DNA of 64,000 nt from Tardiphaga sp. vice304 (GTDB lineage Bacteria > Pseudomonadota > Alphaproteobacteria > Rhizobiales > Xanthobacteraceae): positions 4,824,001-4,888,000 of the forward strand of contig NZ_CP041402.1 in NCBI RefSeq assembly GCF_007018905.1, read 5' to 3'. The translations under genes and the position numbers were made by a program. Positions within the stretch are counted from its first letter, which is position 1, and every line of letters begins with the position of its first letter. This document shows positions 49,007 to 58,422 of this stretch, piece after piece. The notes beneath the pieces are model-generated. The model did no database searches, was not told the DNA's origin, and saw only the letters and a program-made list of their open reading frames with translations.

Positions 49007-49981
49007 ATGAACATGCAGGCGCTCGCGATGGCCTTCCTCGCCTTCACCGCCGTCGGCGGACTGGCCTGGGTGTTTCTGTATCCCTCGCTGTCAGGCGCCA
49101 ACAAAATGGAGCAGCGCCGTATCGCCGTTTCGCGGCGCGAGCCGGTGAAACGCCAGTCCGACAAGTCGCAGCGCTCGCGCCGCGAACAGGTCGAGGGCTC
49201 GATGAAGGAAGTCGAGGCCCGCCGCCAGAAGGAGAAAAAGGTCGCGCTTGGCATCCGCATCGCGCAAGCGGGGCTGGACTGGAGCGAACAGAAGTTCCTG
49301 ACGATCTCCGGCGCCCTCGGCGTCGCGTCGTTCCTGACGGTTCTGATGGGCGGCGGCGGTCTGCTGGGAGCCGCAGGTATCGGCTTTGCCGCCGGCTTCG
49401 GCCTGCCGCGCTGGGTTCTGGCGTTTCTCAAGACGCGGCGCGAGAAGGCTTTTCTGAAGGCGCTGCCCGACGCCGTCGATGTGATCGTTCGCGGCATCAA
49501 GGCCGGTCTGCCGTTGTTCGATTCCATCAAGGTGGTCGCCGCCGACGCGCCCGAGCCGCTGCGCACGGAATTCTACGCCATCATCGAGACCCAGACGATC
49601 GGCATGCCGCTCGGCGAGGCCTGCGCACGCTTGTACGAGCGCATGCCGGTGCCGGAGGCCAACTTCTTCGGCATCGTGGTGGCGATTCAGCAAAAGTCCG
49701 GCGGCAATCTGTCGGAAGCGCTCGGCAATCTCTCCAAGGTGCTGCGCGATCGCAAGAAGATGTCGGAAAAAATTCAGGCGATGTCGATGGAGGCCAAGGC
49801 TTCCGCCGGCATCATCGGTTCGCTGCCGCCGATCGTGATGCTGCTCGTCTATCTCTCGACGCCGGACTACATCTCGCTGTTGTGGACCGACCCAACCGGC
49901 CGGCTGTTGCTGGCCGCCAGCGCGGTATGGATGACGTGCGGAATCTTCGTCATGAAGAAGATGATCAATTTCGATTTCTGA
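49007..49981 (+). CDS. tadB: Flp pilus inner-membrane platform protein TadB
   Basis: A 324-residue T2SS-F type membrane protein: one N-terminal helix, a basic region, then helices around a cytoplasmic domain ALPDAVDVIVRGIKAGLPLFDSIKVVA and GIVVAIQQKSGGNLSEALGNLSKVLRDRKKM. It works with TadC as the platform driven by CpaF. It starts 10 bp after cpaF. Confidence 0.95.
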   Translation: MNMQALAMAFLAFTAVGGLAWVFLYPSLSGANKMEQRRIAVSRREPVKRQSDKSQRSRREQVEGSMKEVEARRQKEKKVALGIRIAQAGLDWSEQKFLTISGALGVASFLTVLMGGGGLLGAAGIGFAAGFGLPRWVLAFLKTRREKAFLKALPDAVDVIVRGIKAGLPLFDSIKVVAADAPEPLRTEFYAIIETQTIGMPLGEACARLYERMPVPEANFFGIVVAIQQKSGGNLSEALGNLSKVLRDRKKMSEKIQAMSMEAKASAGIIGSLPPIVMLLVYLSTPDYISLLWTDPTGRLLLAASAVWMTCGIFVMKKMINFDF

Positions 49982-49990
49982 TGGTGTCGC

Positions 49991-50965
49991 ATGCTCGATT
50001 TTCTGATCGCCAAGATCCACGACCCCAAATTCATGACGCTGTTGCTGGCGGCCATCGCGGTGGCCGGCACCGCCTACAGCCTGATCACGCCGCTGTTTGC
50101 CGGCAACGGCCTTGCCAGGCGCATGAAGGCCGTCGCCAGCGAGCGCGAGCGCATCCGCCAGCGCGAGCGCGACCGGCTGAGCAAGAGCGATCGCGGGTCA
50201 TTGCGGCAATCGCCCCGGCAATTGGTGTCGAAGGTGGTGACGGATTTCAACCTCAGCAAATGGCTGGCGCAGGAAGCCGCGCTCGACAAGCTGGTGATGG
50301 CCGGCTATCGCGGCCAGGCGCCCTATGTGACGTTCCTGTTCTTCCGCGCCGTGATGCCGATCGTGTTCCTCATCTTTTCGGTGATCTACGTGTTCGTGCT
50401 GTCGAACCTGGAATATTCGATGCCGATCAAGATCGGCATGTGCCTGCTGGCGACCTATCTCGGCATGCAGGCGCCGATGATCTTCCTGAAGAACGCCATC
50501 AGCAAGCGCCAGCTCTCGATCCGCCGGGCATTCCCGGACGCGCTCGATCTGCTGCTGATCTGCATCGAATCCGGCATGTCGATCGAGGTCGCGTTCCGCA
50601 AGGTTGCGGTCGAGATCGGCTCGCAATCGGTAGCACTCGCCGAGGAATTCACGCTGACCACTGCTGAGCTATCCTACCTGCAGGACCGCAAGGTGGCCTA
50701 CGAAAACCTGGCCCGGCGCACCGGGCTGGAGGGCGTCAAGTCGGTCTGCCTGGCGCTGCAGCAGTCCGAACGCTATGGCACGCCACTCGGCCAGAGCCTG
50801 CGCGTGATGGCGCAGGAGAACCGGGACATGCGTATGAACGAGGCCGAGAAGAAGGCCGCCGCTCTGCCGCCGAAGCTGACGGTACCGATGATCCTGTTCT
50901 TCCTGCCGGTGCTGTTCATCGTCATTCTCGGACCGACCGGCATCAAGATCGCCGCGATACAGTGA
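49991..50965 (+). CDS. tadC: Flp pilus inner-membrane platform protein TadC
   Basis: The second T2SS-F protein, 324 residues, with FPDALDLLLICIESGMSIEVAFRKVAVEIG, LQQSERYGTPLGQSLRVMAQENRDMRMNEAEKKAAALPPKLTVPMILFFLPVLF. Both the GIESG-like loop and the KLxVP ending are typical. It ends the plus-strand cpa/tad operon and is followed by a palindromic repeat. Confidence 0.95.
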   Translation: MLDFLIAKIHDPKFMTLLLAAIAVAGTAYSLITPLFAGNGLARRMKAVASERERIRQRERDRLSKSDRGSLRQSPRQLVSKVVTDFNLSKWLAQEAALDKLVMAGYRGQAPYVTFLFFRAVMPIVFLIFSVIYVFVLSNLEYSMPIKIGMCLLATYLGMQAPMIFLKNAISKRQLSIRRAFPDALDLLLICIESGMSIEVAFRKVAVEIGSQSVALAEEFTLTTAELSYLQDRKVAYENLARRTGLEGVKSVCLALQQSERYGTPLGQSLRVMAQENRDMRMNEAEKKAAALPPKLTVPMILFFLPVLFIVILGPTGIKIAAIQ

Positions 50966-50968
50966 TGT

Positions 50969-51099
50969 CTTCCTTCTCCCCTTGTGGGAGAAGGTGGACG
51001 CGCGCAGCGCGGCCGGATGAGGGGTAGTGTTGCGCTTCGCCCCCTCATCCGACGCGGACTTCGTCCGCGCCACCTTCTCCCACAAGGGGAGAAGGAAAG
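50969..51099. repeat. Dispersed palindromic repeat, family A (copy 3)
   Basis: CTTCTCCCCTTGTGGGAGAAGG and its exact complement about 90 bp away frame GCGCGCAGCGCGGCCGGATGAGGGG and a short inverse centre. It lies between convergent tadC and tadD and could end transcription from both sides. Confidence 0.88.
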
Positions 51100-51124
51100 A
51101 AGAAGAGCGCGTCCTAGAAGATGC

Positions 51125-51925
51125 CTACGACCGCCCCAGCGTCTCTTCCAGACCCGGCCGGCCGCGCGGCGTGTCCTTGCGGCTGATCATCTGGCGCAGA
51201 TAGGCGACGTTGGCGGCGGCTTCTTCCGGCGGGAGATCGGACTTCACGATAGTCTCGGCTTCCGCAAAGCGCCCCTGCAGGCCGACGACAAGGCCGAGAT
51301 TCTGGCGGACTCGTGGATCGGCAGAGCCGCTGCCATAGGCGCGGCGCAGCGTCGATTCGGCGCGCGGCAGATCCTTCGACAGCATGTAGGACAGCCCGAG
51401 ATTGGACAGCACCGAGGGATCCTCGGGGCGGATCTTCAGCGCGCTGTCGTAATAGCCGCGGGCTTCGTCGTGACGGCCCATCTGGTCGAGCACGGCGCCC
51501 TGCACCGAGAGAATGCGCCAGTCCGGATTGGCCGGCGTGTGGGCACTGGCGAGAACGTCAAAGGCGCGCTGGAACGCGCCGGTATCGGCGAGCGCGCGGC
51601 CATAGCCGGCGAGCAGCGCCTTATTGCTTGGGTTCTGCAGGCTGGCCTGTTCGAACACGGCGACGGCCTGGGCGCGCTGACCATTGGCGCGCAGTGCCTG
51701 GCCATAGCGCAGCGCGGCGTCGGCATCCTTGGGATTGGCGCGAAAACGCTCGCCATAGATGTCGGCGCCCCGGACCGGATCGGCTTCCACCGGGGCTTCG
51801 ACCCGGCTGCCGATGGAACCGGTGATGTCCGACCCCGCAGTCTTGCAGCCGGCAAGGCCGACCGCCAGAATCATCGTCACGGCGGCGCTCGCAACAAGCC
51901 GGGCAAGACAAATGGGCTGACGCAT
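51125..51925 (-). CDS. tadD: Tetratricopeptide lipoprotein TadD
   Basis: A lipoprotein of about 266 residues (lipobox VGLAGC) with TPR-type repeats across residues 50-230: RYGQALRANGQRAQAVAVFEQA, GAVLDQMGRHDEARGYYDSALKIRPEDPSVLSNLGLSYML and further. TadD is a pilotin-like factor for the Flp secretin. It is transcribed toward tadC. ATG 51925 is chosen; a GTG at 51940 is possible. Confidence 0.9.
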   Translation of the reverse strand: MRQPICLARLVASAAVTMILAVGLAGCKTAGSDITGSIGSRVEAPVEADPVRGADIYGERFRANPKDADAALRYGQALRANGQRAQAVAVFEQASLQNPSNKALLAGYGRALADTGAFQRAFDVLASAHTPANPDWRILSVQGAVLDQMGRHDEARGYYDSALKIRPEDPSVLSNLGLSYMLSKDLPRAESTLRRAYGSGSADPRVRQNLGLVVGLQGRFAEAETIVKSDLPPEEAAANVAYLRQMISRKDTPRGRPGLEETLGRS

Positions 51926-52035
51926 GGCACGGTGACTCACTTAACGCGGCAGACACAGCCGCCGACCGGCTTCAGAAATAATGTGTTAACCCTAATGGCT
52001 GGTTAATCCGCCCCTGCCCTTCGCGAGACCCCCTT

Positions 52036-53412
52036 ATGCATTCCGTCTTCGAGGCCGCCTCCGGCGCGCCGTCCACGGCCATCAACTTCGTCACCAAGAG
52101 CAATTGGCTGGCGATCTCGGCCGCGCTGCCGGCGCCCGCGCAGGCGTTCGCTGCGGCCCACGGCTTCGCCGCCAAGCCCGGCGCCTGCCTGCCGCTGCCG
52201 GCCGCCGACGGCTCGATCGCGCAGGTGTTGTTCGGGCTGGAGGACGACGGCAAGCCGCGCGACCTGTTCCGGCCCGGTCAATTGCCCGGCCTGCTGCCGC
52301 CGGGGCTGTATCATTTCGCCAACGCCCCGCACGACCTGCGCCTGGCCGTGCTGGCCTTCGCGCTGGGCTGCTACCGTTTCAGCCGTTATCGCAGCAACGA
52401 GGCGCCGAAGGTCAGGCTGGTGCCGCCGGATGGCATCGACATGGCGGACATCGGCCGGGTCGCGGAAGCCGCCCGGCTTGCGCGCGACCTGATCAATACG
52501 CCGTCCAACGACATGGGACCGGCCGAGCTGGAAGACGCCGCCAGGACACTGGCGACGCGGTTCGGCGCCGCGTTCAATTGCATCGCCGGCGATGAACTGG
52601 CGAAGGGATTTCCGCTGATCCACGCGGTCGGCATGGCCTCGCCGCGCGCGCCGCGGCTGATCGATTTCTCCTGGGGCGATCCCACGCATCCAAAAATTAC
52701 GCTGGTCGGCAAGGGCGTCTGCTTCGACACCGGCGGGCTCGATCTCAAGCCGTCCTCCGGCATGCTCATCATGAAGAAGGACATGGGCGGCGCGGCCAAT
52801 GTGCTGGCACTGGCCCTGATGGTGATGGATGCCGGGCTAAAGGTGCGGCTGCGCGTGCTGATCCCGGCGGTGGAAAACGCGGTGGCCGGCACTGCCTTCC
52901 GGCCGCTCGACATCTTCAAGTCGCGCAAGGGACCGACGGTGGAGATCGGCAACACCGACGCCGAAGGCCGGCTCGTGCTCGCCGATGCGCTGGCCTATGC
53001 CGACGAGGACAAGCCCGAGCTGCTGATCGATCTGGGCACGCTGACGGGTGCTGCCCGCGTCGCGCTCGGGCCGGACCTGCCGCCCTACTACACCGACGAC
53101 GAGGCGCTGGCACTCGATGTCGCGCGCTGTGCGACCGCGCAGAACGATCCGCTGTGGCGGCTGCCGCTGTGGGCGCCCTATGATGCCTGGCTGGATTCGA
53201 AAACCGCCGACATCAACAACGCGCCGTCCGGCGGTTTCGCCGGCTCGATCACCTGCGCGCTGTTCCTGCAGCGGTTCGTCGAACCGACGACGACCTGGCT
53301 GCATGTCGACATCTACGGCTGGACGCCATCGGCGAAGCCCGCCCGCCCGGAAGGCGGCGAATGCCAGGCCGCGCGCGCGATCTACGCTTTGCTAAGCCAA
53401 CGCTATGCATGA
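52036..53412 (+). CDS. Leucyl aminopeptidase family (M17) metallopeptidase
   Basis: Cytoplasmic dizinc aminopeptidase of 458 residues. The C-terminal catalytic domain has GKGVCFDTGGLDLKPSSGMLIMKKDMGGAA (Lys and Asp ligands) and the M17 signature NTDAEGRLVLADALAYA. It differs from classic PepA in its short N-terminal domain. It overlaps the NlpC/P60 gene by 8 bp, which suggests joint action on peptides from cell-wall turnover. Confidence 0.94.
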   Translation: MHSVFEAASGAPSTAINFVTKSNWLAISAALPAPAQAFAAAHGFAAKPGACLPLPAADGSIAQVLFGLEDDGKPRDLFRPGQLPGLLPPGLYHFANAPHDLRLAVLAFALGCYRFSRYRSNEAPKVRLVPPDGIDMADIGRVAEAARLARDLINTPSNDMGPAELEDAARTLATRFGAAFNCIAGDELAKGFPLIHAVGMASPRAPRLIDFSWGDPTHPKITLVGKGVCFDTGGLDLKPSSGMLIMKKDMGGAANVLALALMVMDAGLKVRLRVLIPAVENAVAGTAFRPLDIFKSRKGPTVEIGNTDAEGRLVLADALAYADEDKPELLIDLGTLTGAARVALGPDLPPYYTDDEALALDVARCATAQNDPLWRLPLWAPYDAWLDSKTADINNAPSGGFAGSITCALFLQRFVEPTTTWLHVDIYGWTPSAKPARPEGGECQAARAIYALLSQRYA

Positions 53413-54247
53413 TCCACGCGTCACTCCGCTGCGGCCCGACCTCGCCGCCAAATATCTCGAGGGCAAGGTCGAGGCCGCGCGCTTCGTCGAGGGCGAGGAA
53501 TTCGAGGTGATGGACGGCGTTGCGCCGGTGCGCCGCGAACCGTTCTCTGGCGCGGCGCTGGACACGCAGGCGCTGAAGGGCGAGCGCGTCACGGTCTATG
53601 ATCGCACCAGCGAAGGCTGGGCGTGGGGGCAGTTGCACAGCGACGGCTATGTCGGCTGGCTGCCCGATCTTGCGCTGTATCGCCCAGGCCCGGCGGTGAC
53701 GCACAAGGTAATTGCGCTGCGCAGCTTCGCGTTTCCCGGCCCGTCGATCAAGCTGCCACCGGTCGATACGCTGCCGATGGGCGGGCGCATCGTCGTGGTG
53801 AAGTTTCACGGGGCATTCGCGGTCACCAGCGAAGGCCATTGCATCCCGAAGTCGCATGTTGCCGAGATCGACGCGATGGAGACCGACTTCGTGGCGGTAG
53901 CCGAGCGCTTCGTCGGCACGCCCTATCTGTGGGGCGGCAAAAGCAGCCTTGGCATCGACTGTTCCGGCCTGGTGCAGGTGGCGCTGACGGCCGCCGGCAC
54001 CGGTTGCCCGCGCGACAGCGACATGCAGGAGAGCGGGCTCGGTCGCACGCTGTCGGCGGTGGAGATGCAGAACTTGCAGCGCGGTGACCTGGTGTTCTGG
54101 AAAGGCCACGTCGCCATCGTGCGTGATGCCGCCACCATTGTGCATGCCAATGCGCATCACATGGCAACCGCGATCGAGAACACGAAGGATTCGATCGCAC
54201 GCATTGCCGCGGCCGGCAGCACGGTGACCAGCATCAAGCGCCTATAG
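53405..54247 (+). CDS. NlpC/P60 family cysteine hydrolase with SH3-type domains
   Basis: A 280-residue protein: bacterial SH3-like region (GAALDTQALKGERVTVYDRTSEGWAWGQLHSDGYVGWLP) followed by the C40 peptidase domain. The catalytic Cys is in GIDCSGLVQVAL and the His in GHVAIVRD; VHANAHH follows. No signal peptide is seen, so it probably cuts murein peptides in the cytoplasm, like gamma-D-glutamyl-diaminopimelate hydrolases. Convergent with the Nudix gene, 14 bp overlapping. Confidence 0.92.
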   Translation: MHDPRVTPLRPDLAAKYLEGKVEAARFVEGEEFEVMDGVAPVRREPFSGAALDTQALKGERVTVYDRTSEGWAWGQLHSDGYVGWLPDLALYRPGPAVTHKVIALRSFAFPGPSIKLPPVDTLPMGGRIVVVKFHGAFAVTSEGHCIPKSHVAEIDAMETDFVAVAERFVGTPYLWGGKSSLGIDCSGLVQVALTAAGTGCPRDSDMQESGLGRTLSAVEMQNLQRGDLVFWKGHVAIVRDAATIVHANAHHMATAIENTKDSIARIAAAGSTVTSIKRL

Positions 54248-54881
54248 GCGTCGCCCGGTCGTGAAATTCCTGCAGCCGGTCACGGTGTAGCGCGAGCCAT
54301 TGCAGCGCGCTGACCATCAGACCGTTGAACACCGCCCCCTCGTCGATCGCGGCGATAGCAGCATCGATCGAGACCACGAAGGGATGGGTATCCTCGGTCT
54401 CATCGGCCAGGCCGCCGCGGTTCAGCACCTTCGACGGGTCGACAAAGCCGAGGAAGAACGTGACGTACTCATCGGTAAACCCCGGCGTCGGCAACACGCT
54501 GTAGAGCTCGATCAGGCGGTCCGGCGTCACGCCGATCTCCTCGAAGCATTCACGCGACGCGGCAGCCATCGCACTCTCTTCGCCATCGACGCGGCCGGCG
54601 ACGATCTCGACCATATTGCCCCGTCCCGTCGCCAGATGCGCGGGCAACCGGAACTGGCGGATCAGCACGATCTCGCCGCGGACGATGTCGATCGGCAGCA
54701 CGGCCGCAACGCGGCCGGCGCGAATGACGTCACGCTTCTGCTTCAAGGCGTCCTCGCCGTCCCGCGGTAGGGCGATATCGAAGCGTTCATAGCGCATGTA
54801 GCCGCGACCGATCGAGGTCGGCTCCGACAGCGTCACCTCGGCGACCTGATCTGCGATCGCGTCAACGCCGGGATTTTTCAT
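54234..54881 (-). CDS. Nudix hydrolase (ADP-ribose pyrophosphatase-like)
   Basis: A 215-residue hydrolase with the Nudix box GRVDGEESAMAAASRECFEEIGV preceded by IVLIRQFRLPAHLATG, the pattern of ADP-sugar pyrophosphatases. It ends the minus-strand yej run: its start overlaps the yejF stop by 4 bp. The substrate is not certain. Confidence 0.92.
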   Translation of the reverse strand: MKNPGVDAIADQVAEVTLSEPTSIGRGYMRYERFDIALPRDGEDALKQKRDVIRAGRVAAVLPIDIVRGEIVLIRQFRLPAHLATGRGNMVEIVAGRVDGEESAMAAASRECFEEIGVTPDRLIELYSVLPTPGFTDEYVTFFLGFVDPSKVLNRGGLADETEDTHPFVVSIDAAIAAIDEGAVFNGLMVSALQWLALHRDRLQEFHDRATPIGA

Positions 54882-56512
54882 GCGGCGGCCGGGCCCGGCG
54901 TGGCTTCGATCCGGAACGCAGCGGCAAACAGCGCGCGGGTGTAGTCGGTCTTCGGGTTCTTGAACAACTCCGAAGCCGGCCCCTCCTCCACCACCTTGCC
55001 CTGCCGCATCACGATCAGATGGCTGGCGAGCGAGGCAACGACGCGCAGATCATGCGAGATGAACAGATAGGTGAGGTCTCGCTTGCGCTGCAGTTCGCGC
55101 AACAGATCGACCATCTGCGCCTGGAACAGCATGTCGAGCGCGCTGGTCGGCTCGTCGAGCACGACGAAGCTCGGCTCCAGTACCGCCGCTCGCGCAATCG
55201 AGATGCGCTGGCGCTGGCCGCCGGAGAATTCATGCGGATAGCGAAATCGCGTCTTCGGATCGAGCCCGACGTCGACCAGCGCCTTGACGACGCGCGCCTC
55301 GCGCTCGTCGTCGGACAATTGCGGCTGGTGCACGCTGAGGCCTTCGGCGACGATGTCGCCGACCGACATCCGCGGACTGAGTGCACCGAACGGATCCTGA
55401 AACACGATCTGCATGTCACGGCGGATCGGCCGCATCGCCTTGAACTGCAAGCCCTGGATGTCACGGCCGAGAAACACGATCGGGCCGTCCGACGAGATCA
55501 GCCGCAGCAGCGCCAGGCCGAGCGTGGTCTTGCCGGAGCCGGATTCGCCGACCACGCCGAGCGTCTCGCCGCGGCGGACCGCGAGCGTCACGCCGTCGAC
55601 CGCCTTGATGTGGCCGACCGTCTTGCGCAGCAGCCCGCGCTTGATCGGAAACCAGACTTTCAGATCATCGGTCGCCATCACCACCGGCTGGTCCGGCCGC
55701 GGCGGCGCCGGGTCCGGCTTCGGCTCGGCGGCGAGCAGCGCGCGCGTATAGGCATGCTGCGGCGTGGTGAAGACCTGCTCGACCGGGCCCTGCTCGACGA
55801 TCTTGCCATTGTTCATGACGCAGACCACGTCGGCGATGCGGCGGACGATGCCGAGATCATGGGTGATGAACAACAGGCTCATGCCGAGCCGCGCGCGGAT
55901 ATCGGCCAGCAATGTGAGGATCTGCGCCTGCACGGTGACGTCGAGCGCGGTGGTCGGCTCGTCGGCGATCAGCAGATCTGGCTCGTTGGCCAGCGCCATC
56001 GCGATCATCACGCGCTGGCGCTGACCGCCGGACAATTGATGCGGATAGGAGGCGAGCCGGGTTTCCGGTTCGGGAATGCCGACCTGGGTCAGCAATTCGA
56101 GCGTGCGCTCGCGCGCTTTGGTGCCGCGCATGCCGCTGTGCAGTTGCAGGATCTCGCCGATCTGCGCACCGATAGTATGCAGCGGATTGAGCGAGGTCAT
56201 CGGCTCCTGGAAGATGATCGAGATGTCGTTGCCGCGAATGCCGCGAATCTCGTTCTCCGACATGCCCAGCAGTTCGTGGCCCTTGAAGCGGATCTGGCCG
56301 GAGGGATGCGACGCGGTCGGATAGGGCAGCAGCCGCAGGATCGACAGCGCGCTGACCGATTTTCCCGAGCCCGACTCGCCAACCAAAGCCACGCACTCGC
56401 CACGCTTGATCGAGAACGAGACATGATCGACCGCAACGGACGTGCCGCTGCCATGGTGGAACGCGACCGAGAGATCGCGGACGTCGAGCAATGGCTGGTT
56501 GATGGCGTCCAT
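54878..56512 (-). CDS. yejF: Peptide ABC transporter fused dual ATPase (YejF)
   Basis: A 544-residue protein with two ABC domains in tandem. First: Walker [41 protein letters not shown]. Second: [42 protein letters not shown]. This fusion is typical of YejF, which drives YejBE import of peptides (microcin C; murein peptides in relatives). Its ATG overlaps the PIN toxin stop by one base (TAATG). Confidence 0.95.
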   Translation of the reverse strand: MDAINQPLLDVRDLSVAFHHGSGTSVAVDHVSFSIKRGECVALVGESGSGKSVSALSILRLLPYPTASHPSGQIRFKGHELLGMSENEIRGIRGNDISIIFQEPMTSLNPLHTIGAQIGEILQLHSGMRGTKARERTLELLTQVGIPEPETRLASYPHQLSGGQRQRVMIAMALANEPDLLIADEPTTALDVTVQAQILTLLADIRARLGMSLLFITHDLGIVRRIADVVCVMNNGKIVEQGPVEQVFTTPQHAYTRALLAAEPKPDPAPPRPDQPVVMATDDLKVWFPIKRGLLRKTVGHIKAVDGVTLAVRRGETLGVVGESGSGKTTLGLALLRLISSDGPIVFLGRDIQGLQFKAMRPIRRDMQIVFQDPFGALSPRMSVGDIVAEGLSVHQPQLSDDEREARVVKALVDVGLDPKTRFRYPHEFSGGQRQRISIARAAVLEPSFVVLDEPTSALDMLFQAQMVDLLRELQRKRDLTYLFISHDLRVVASLASHLIVMRQGKVVEEGPASELFKNPKTDYTRALFAAAFRIEATPGPAAA

Positions 56513-56991
56513 TAAGAAAGTTCCTGAACCAATTTAAGCAGACCGTCGTCTTCTCGCCCCACCCTGTCTATTCCGACAGGAAGCTTCAGACCGCGATCAA
56601 ACGAAACAAATGTGTCGCACCCGGCCTTGACGGCCGTCACTACGTGAATCGCATCAGGAAGCTTGGGCATAGACTGCTTCGTATCGAAATTTGGCCGCAA
56701 CAGGAATTTTCTGTACTCCGCAGTCTCAATCAGAATATCCCGCGTCACAGGCACTAGATCGAAGAGGCCACTATGCAGAATCAAAGTGAAATAGCTCCGA
56801 CGCTGGGCCGAGTTAGCCTTCGGCAGAATCTCGGCCAATGTGAACTCACTGGTGCAAGCTGACGTACCTTGCTTTCTTAAAGCGCCAAAAAGCGAGTGAA
56901 GCACGGTTGCGACGTCATCGACGCTCTCTATCGCATAGATGAAAGCGTTCGAATCGAAATAAATCCGTCGCCTGCGCTGTTGATCAGTCAT
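56512..56991 (-). CDS. PIN-domain toxin (VapC-like)
   Basis: A 159-residue putative ribonuclease with the PIN acidic residues visible: Asp in IYFDSNAFIYAIE, Glu in TLAEILPKA, Asp in LPDAIHVVTAV and Asp in FVSFDRGL. Start 56991 (MTDQQRRRR) overlaps the antitoxin stop by 8 bp. Its GC content is visibly lower than its neighbours', and it interrupts the yej genes, so it was probably acquired. The stop is fused to the yejF start. Confidence 0.85.
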   Translation of the reverse strand: MTDQQRRRRIYFDSNAFIYAIESVDDVATVLHSLFGALRKQGTSACTSEFTLAEILPKANSAQRRSYFTLILHSGLFDLVPVTRDILIETAEYRKFLLRPNFDTKQSMPKLPDAIHVVTAVKAGCDTFVSFDRGLKLPVGIDRVGREDDGLLKLVQELS

Positions 56992-57211
56992 CCCATCGAT
57001 CTCGATCCCGACGCAAGTCATCATCGATTTCCTGAGCTGTCCGGAATGGCGGAGCTCGCAGCGCCCAGATATCTTCTAAACTCAGCACCTTTTTTTGCGG
57101 ATTTTCTTCCTCGACGATCGTCACGGTAACTGTGGATGAAATATCGACATTGCCCCGCAAGTCGTCAGGGAGTTTCGAAGCTGGATAATGCTCGCGAACT
57201 ATTCTGTTCAT
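56984..57211 (-). CDS. Antitoxin of the PIN-domain pair (VapB-like)
   Basis: A 75-residue protein beginning MNRIVREHYPASKLPDDLRGNVDISSTVTV, with an N-terminal half like those of small antitoxins. The Asp/Arg-rich C-terminal half (RTAQEIDDDLRRDRDRWDD) would wrap the toxin. GAGG stands 6-7 nt before ATG 57211. No clear ribbon-helix-helix or AbrB sequence is obvious, so the class is open. Confidence 0.75.
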   Translation of the reverse strand: MNRIVREHYPASKLPDDLRGNVDISSTVTVTIVEEENPQKKVLSLEDIWALRAPPFRTAQEIDDDLRRDRDRWDD

Positions 57212-57246
57212 GGTCCACCTCGTTAGCCCCGAAACCTACCATAGCC

Positions 57247-58422
57247 TCACCGAAACGTCTTGCGGGGATCGAACGCATCCCGCACGCCTTCGCCGATGAA
57301 GATCAGCAGCGACAGCATGATCGCCACCGCGAAGAAGCCGGTGAAGCCGAGCCAGGGCGCCTGCACGTTGGCCTTGCCCTGCGAGAGCAACTCGCCGAGC
57401 GACGGCGAACCGGGCGGCAGGCCGAAGCCGAGGAAGTCGAGCGCGGTCAGCGTCATCACCGAGGACGAGACGATGAATGGCAGGAAGGTCATGGTCGCGA
57501 CCATGGCGTTGGGCAACAGATGCCGGATCATGATTTTCGCGTTGGAGACGCCGAGCGCCCGCGCGGCCATGATGTACTCGAAGTTGCGGCCGCGCAGGAA
57601 TTCGGCGCGCACAAGGCCGACCAGCGAGACCCAGGAGAACAGCAGCAGAATCCCGAGCAGCACGAAGAAGCCGGGCACCAGCACCGAGGAAAGGATCAGC
57701 AGCAGATAAAGCGACGGGATCGCGCTCCACACCTCGATGAAGCGCTGGAATCCGAGATCGACCCAGCCGCCGAAATAGCCCTGAACGCCGCCGGCGGCGA
57801 TGCCGATCGCCGAGGAGATGATGGTCAGCGCCAGGCCGAACAACACCGAGATGCGGAAGCCGTAGATCAGCCGCGCCACCACGTCGCGGCCCTGGTCGTC
57901 GGTACCGAGCCAGTTGTATTCGAGATCGCGGCAGCTCTTGAGCCCCTTCTTCTCGACCACCGGCTTGCACTGTGCCTCGGTCAGCATCCAGGTCGGCTTC
58001 GACGGCGCCGGCGTCGGCAAATCGAGATTATGGGTATCGTAGGAATAGCGGATCAACGGCCAGAGGATGGTGCCGTTCTTCTCCGCGATCAGCTTCTGCA
58101 GAAACGGATCGCGATAGTCGGCGGCGGTTTCGAAGTCGCCGCCGAAGGTGGTTTCGGAATAGCTGACGAAGGCCGGGAAATATGATTTGCCGTCGAACCG
58201 GATGAAATACGGCCGGTCGTTGGCGATGACTTCGGCGAACAGCGAGACGAAGAACAGGATCGCAAACAGCCACAGCGACCAGTAGCCGCGGCGGTTGGCC
58301 TTGAAGTTCTGCCAGCGCCGCTGGTTCAGCGGCGAGATGCCGAGCGGCCGGCGCGACGGCGGCACGGCTTCGCCGAGCGGGGTCTGCGTGGTGGTTTCGA
58401 CGGCGGGTGCGGTGATGGTCAT
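57247..58422 (-). CDS. yejE: Peptide ABC transporter permease YejE
   Basis: A 391-residue permease. The N-terminal cytoplasmic stretch with SPLNQRRWQNFKANRRGYWSLWLF and the periplasmic insert FIRFDGKSYFPAFVSYSETTFGGDFET are typical of YejE. The permease loop reads EFLRGRNFEYIMAARALGVSNAKIMIRHLLPNA. Its start overlaps the yejB stop (TGATG). Confidence 0.95.
   Translation of the reverse strand: MTITAPAVETTTQTPLGEAVPPSRRPLGISPLNQRRWQNFKANRRGYWSLWLFAILFFVSLFAEVIANDRPYFIRFDGKSYFPAFVSYSETTFGGDFETAADYRDPFLQKLIAEKNGTILWPLIRYSYDTHNLDLPTPAPSKPTWMLTEAQCKPVVEKKGLKSCRDLEYNWLGTDDQGRDVVARLIYGFRISVLFGLALTIISSAIGIAAGGVQGYFGGWVDLGFQRFIEVWSAIPSLYLLLILSSVLVPGFFVLLGILLLFSWVSLVGLVRAEFLRGRNFEYIMAARALGVSNAKIMIRHLLPNAMVATMTFLPFIVSSSVMTLTALDFLGFGLPPGSPSLGELLSQGKANVQAPWLGFTGFFAVAIMLSLLIFIGEGVRDAFDPRKTFR

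Noticed and set aside
47515..49566. A 683-residue open frame antisense to cpaF and tadB.
   Set aside because: cpaF and tadB are clear on the plus strand. The antisense translation has no domain signatures and is rich in Arg, Asp and His of GC-shadow type.
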